Source: Dactylococcopsis salina PCC 8305
Lineage (GTDB): Bacteria; Cyanobacteriota; Cyanobacteriia; Cyanobacteriales; Rubidibacteraceae
DNA: 64,000 nucleotides
Direction: 5' to 3'
Assembly (NCBI RefSeq): GCF_000317615.1
Contig: NC_019780.1
Coordinates: 2,005,840 to 2,069,839 of the forward strand
The stretch's first letter is position 1; each line of letters starts with the position of its first letter. The position numbers and the translations under genes were made by a program. Shown here piece after piece: positions 63,841-64,000 of this stretch. A model generated the notes under the pieces. The model was not told the DNA's origin, made no database searches, and worked only from the letters and a program-made list of their open reading frames with translations.

Positions 63841-64000
63841 ATGACAAACTCTAATACTTTAAGAATCGTCTCTCTTTTACCAAGCGCAACCGAAACCGTT
63901 GCCGCTTTAGGTTTAACGGATCACTTAGTCGGGCGTTCCCATGAATGCGATTATCCCCCAAAAGTACAATCTTTGCCCGTTTGTACAGAAGCCCGCTTAA
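63841..64000 (+). CDS. cobalamin-binding/BtuF-like periplasmic-binding protein, 3' end outside window
   Basis: The ATG at 63841 opens a frame that runs to the window edge (53 codons). It begins TLRIVSLLPSATETVAALG followed by GRSHECDYPP, the typical start of the cobalamin-binding/helical-backbone metal-receptor family. No signal peptide is visible, which fits the cytoplasmic cyanobacterial members. The rest is missing. Confidence 0.8.
   Translation, partial: MTNSNTLRIVSLLPSATETVAALGLTDHLVGRSHECDYPPKVQSLPVCTEARL

Noticed and set aside
63596-63844. 82-codon frame before the BtuF-like gene
   Set aside because: It is a translation of the GTTGGGT and TTGATTTACAA repeats.
1-64000. tRNA or rRNA genes
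   Set aside because: No cloverleaf with GTTCRANYC-type T-arm or rRNA core was noticed on either strand by eye; a tRNAscan run would settle it.

Overview
The window is chromosomal DNA of a cyanobacterium. It carries psbEFLJ with ycf48 and a membrane rubredoxin, the circadian gene ldpA, ycf45- and ycf46-type ATPases, a thylakoid-associated small protein and the SphR/SphS/PhoU phosphate system. The HIP1 octamer GCGATCGC and the hexamer CGATCG recur in and between genes. Moderate GC, very many short palindromic repeats and MITEs suggest a unicellular chroococcalean lineage (Halothece/Dactylococcopsis-like is a guess from memory, not a test).

Layout. 1-7.98 kb: prepilin peptidase (cut by the window edge), sphR-sphS-phoU, trmB, a small thylakoid protein, an ABC1/AarF kinase and a PP2C phosphatase. 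8.2-16.3 kb (minus strand): two tandem prohibitin paralogues with a phasin-like protein, folP, tpiA, a ycf45-type AAA/R3H protein and ldpA. 16.4-23.4 kb is the accessory hot spot: an ORF-less group II intron inside a MITE, three near-identical tandem Rpn-type nuclease genes plus a fourth N-terminally deleted copy, an antitoxin-like ORF, and an ABC exporter gene whose nucleotide-binding core is replaced by a tnpB element. 23.4-37.6 kb: tsaB, uvrC, small unknown genes, DUF2256 plus methyltransferase, rubredoxin-ycf48-psbEFLJ ending in a clear terminator, an orphan C5 cytosine methyltransferase, a GTPase, ftsI with an FtsL-like partner, GST and a heptose-kinase-like PfkB protein. 37.6-52 kb: a MerA/Lpd-like reductase, DUF815 ATPase, map, an ECF-type ABC ATPase, TPR protein, folE, SDR, Ap4A phosphorylase-like protein, K+ channel, AI-2E family permease, response regulator and dnaK. 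52-64 kb: a 14-copy 33-bp array, a YefM/YoeB-type pair whose toxin is broken by a 110-bp MITE, the rpmH-rnpA-PH protein-yidC-jag cluster, YceD-ycf46-SH3, dapL, a SHOCT-like protein, hflX and the start of a BtuF-like protein.

Housekeeping genes look intact and ordinary. What is unusual is the repeat ecology. At least four small inverted-repeat families sit in the window: (i) a 104-bp ATACCATTTT family, (ii) a TATAGCA family of about 100-200 bp, (iii) an AGGGYTTGCTGAA family of about 160-320 bp carrying GGCAAGA/GGCAAAA heptamers, and (iv) a 110-bp ATAGCGCTAC element. C-rich hairpins and GTTGGGT palindromes fill most other gaps. These elements abut or supply start and stop codons, break a toxin gene, host a group II intron and, in one case, have apparently been absorbed in frame into tnpB. 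The strongest candidate for new biology is the Rpn-type locus: each nuclease gene has an internal Shine-Dalgarno plus ATG, and the truncated fourth copy keeps essentially just that internal product.
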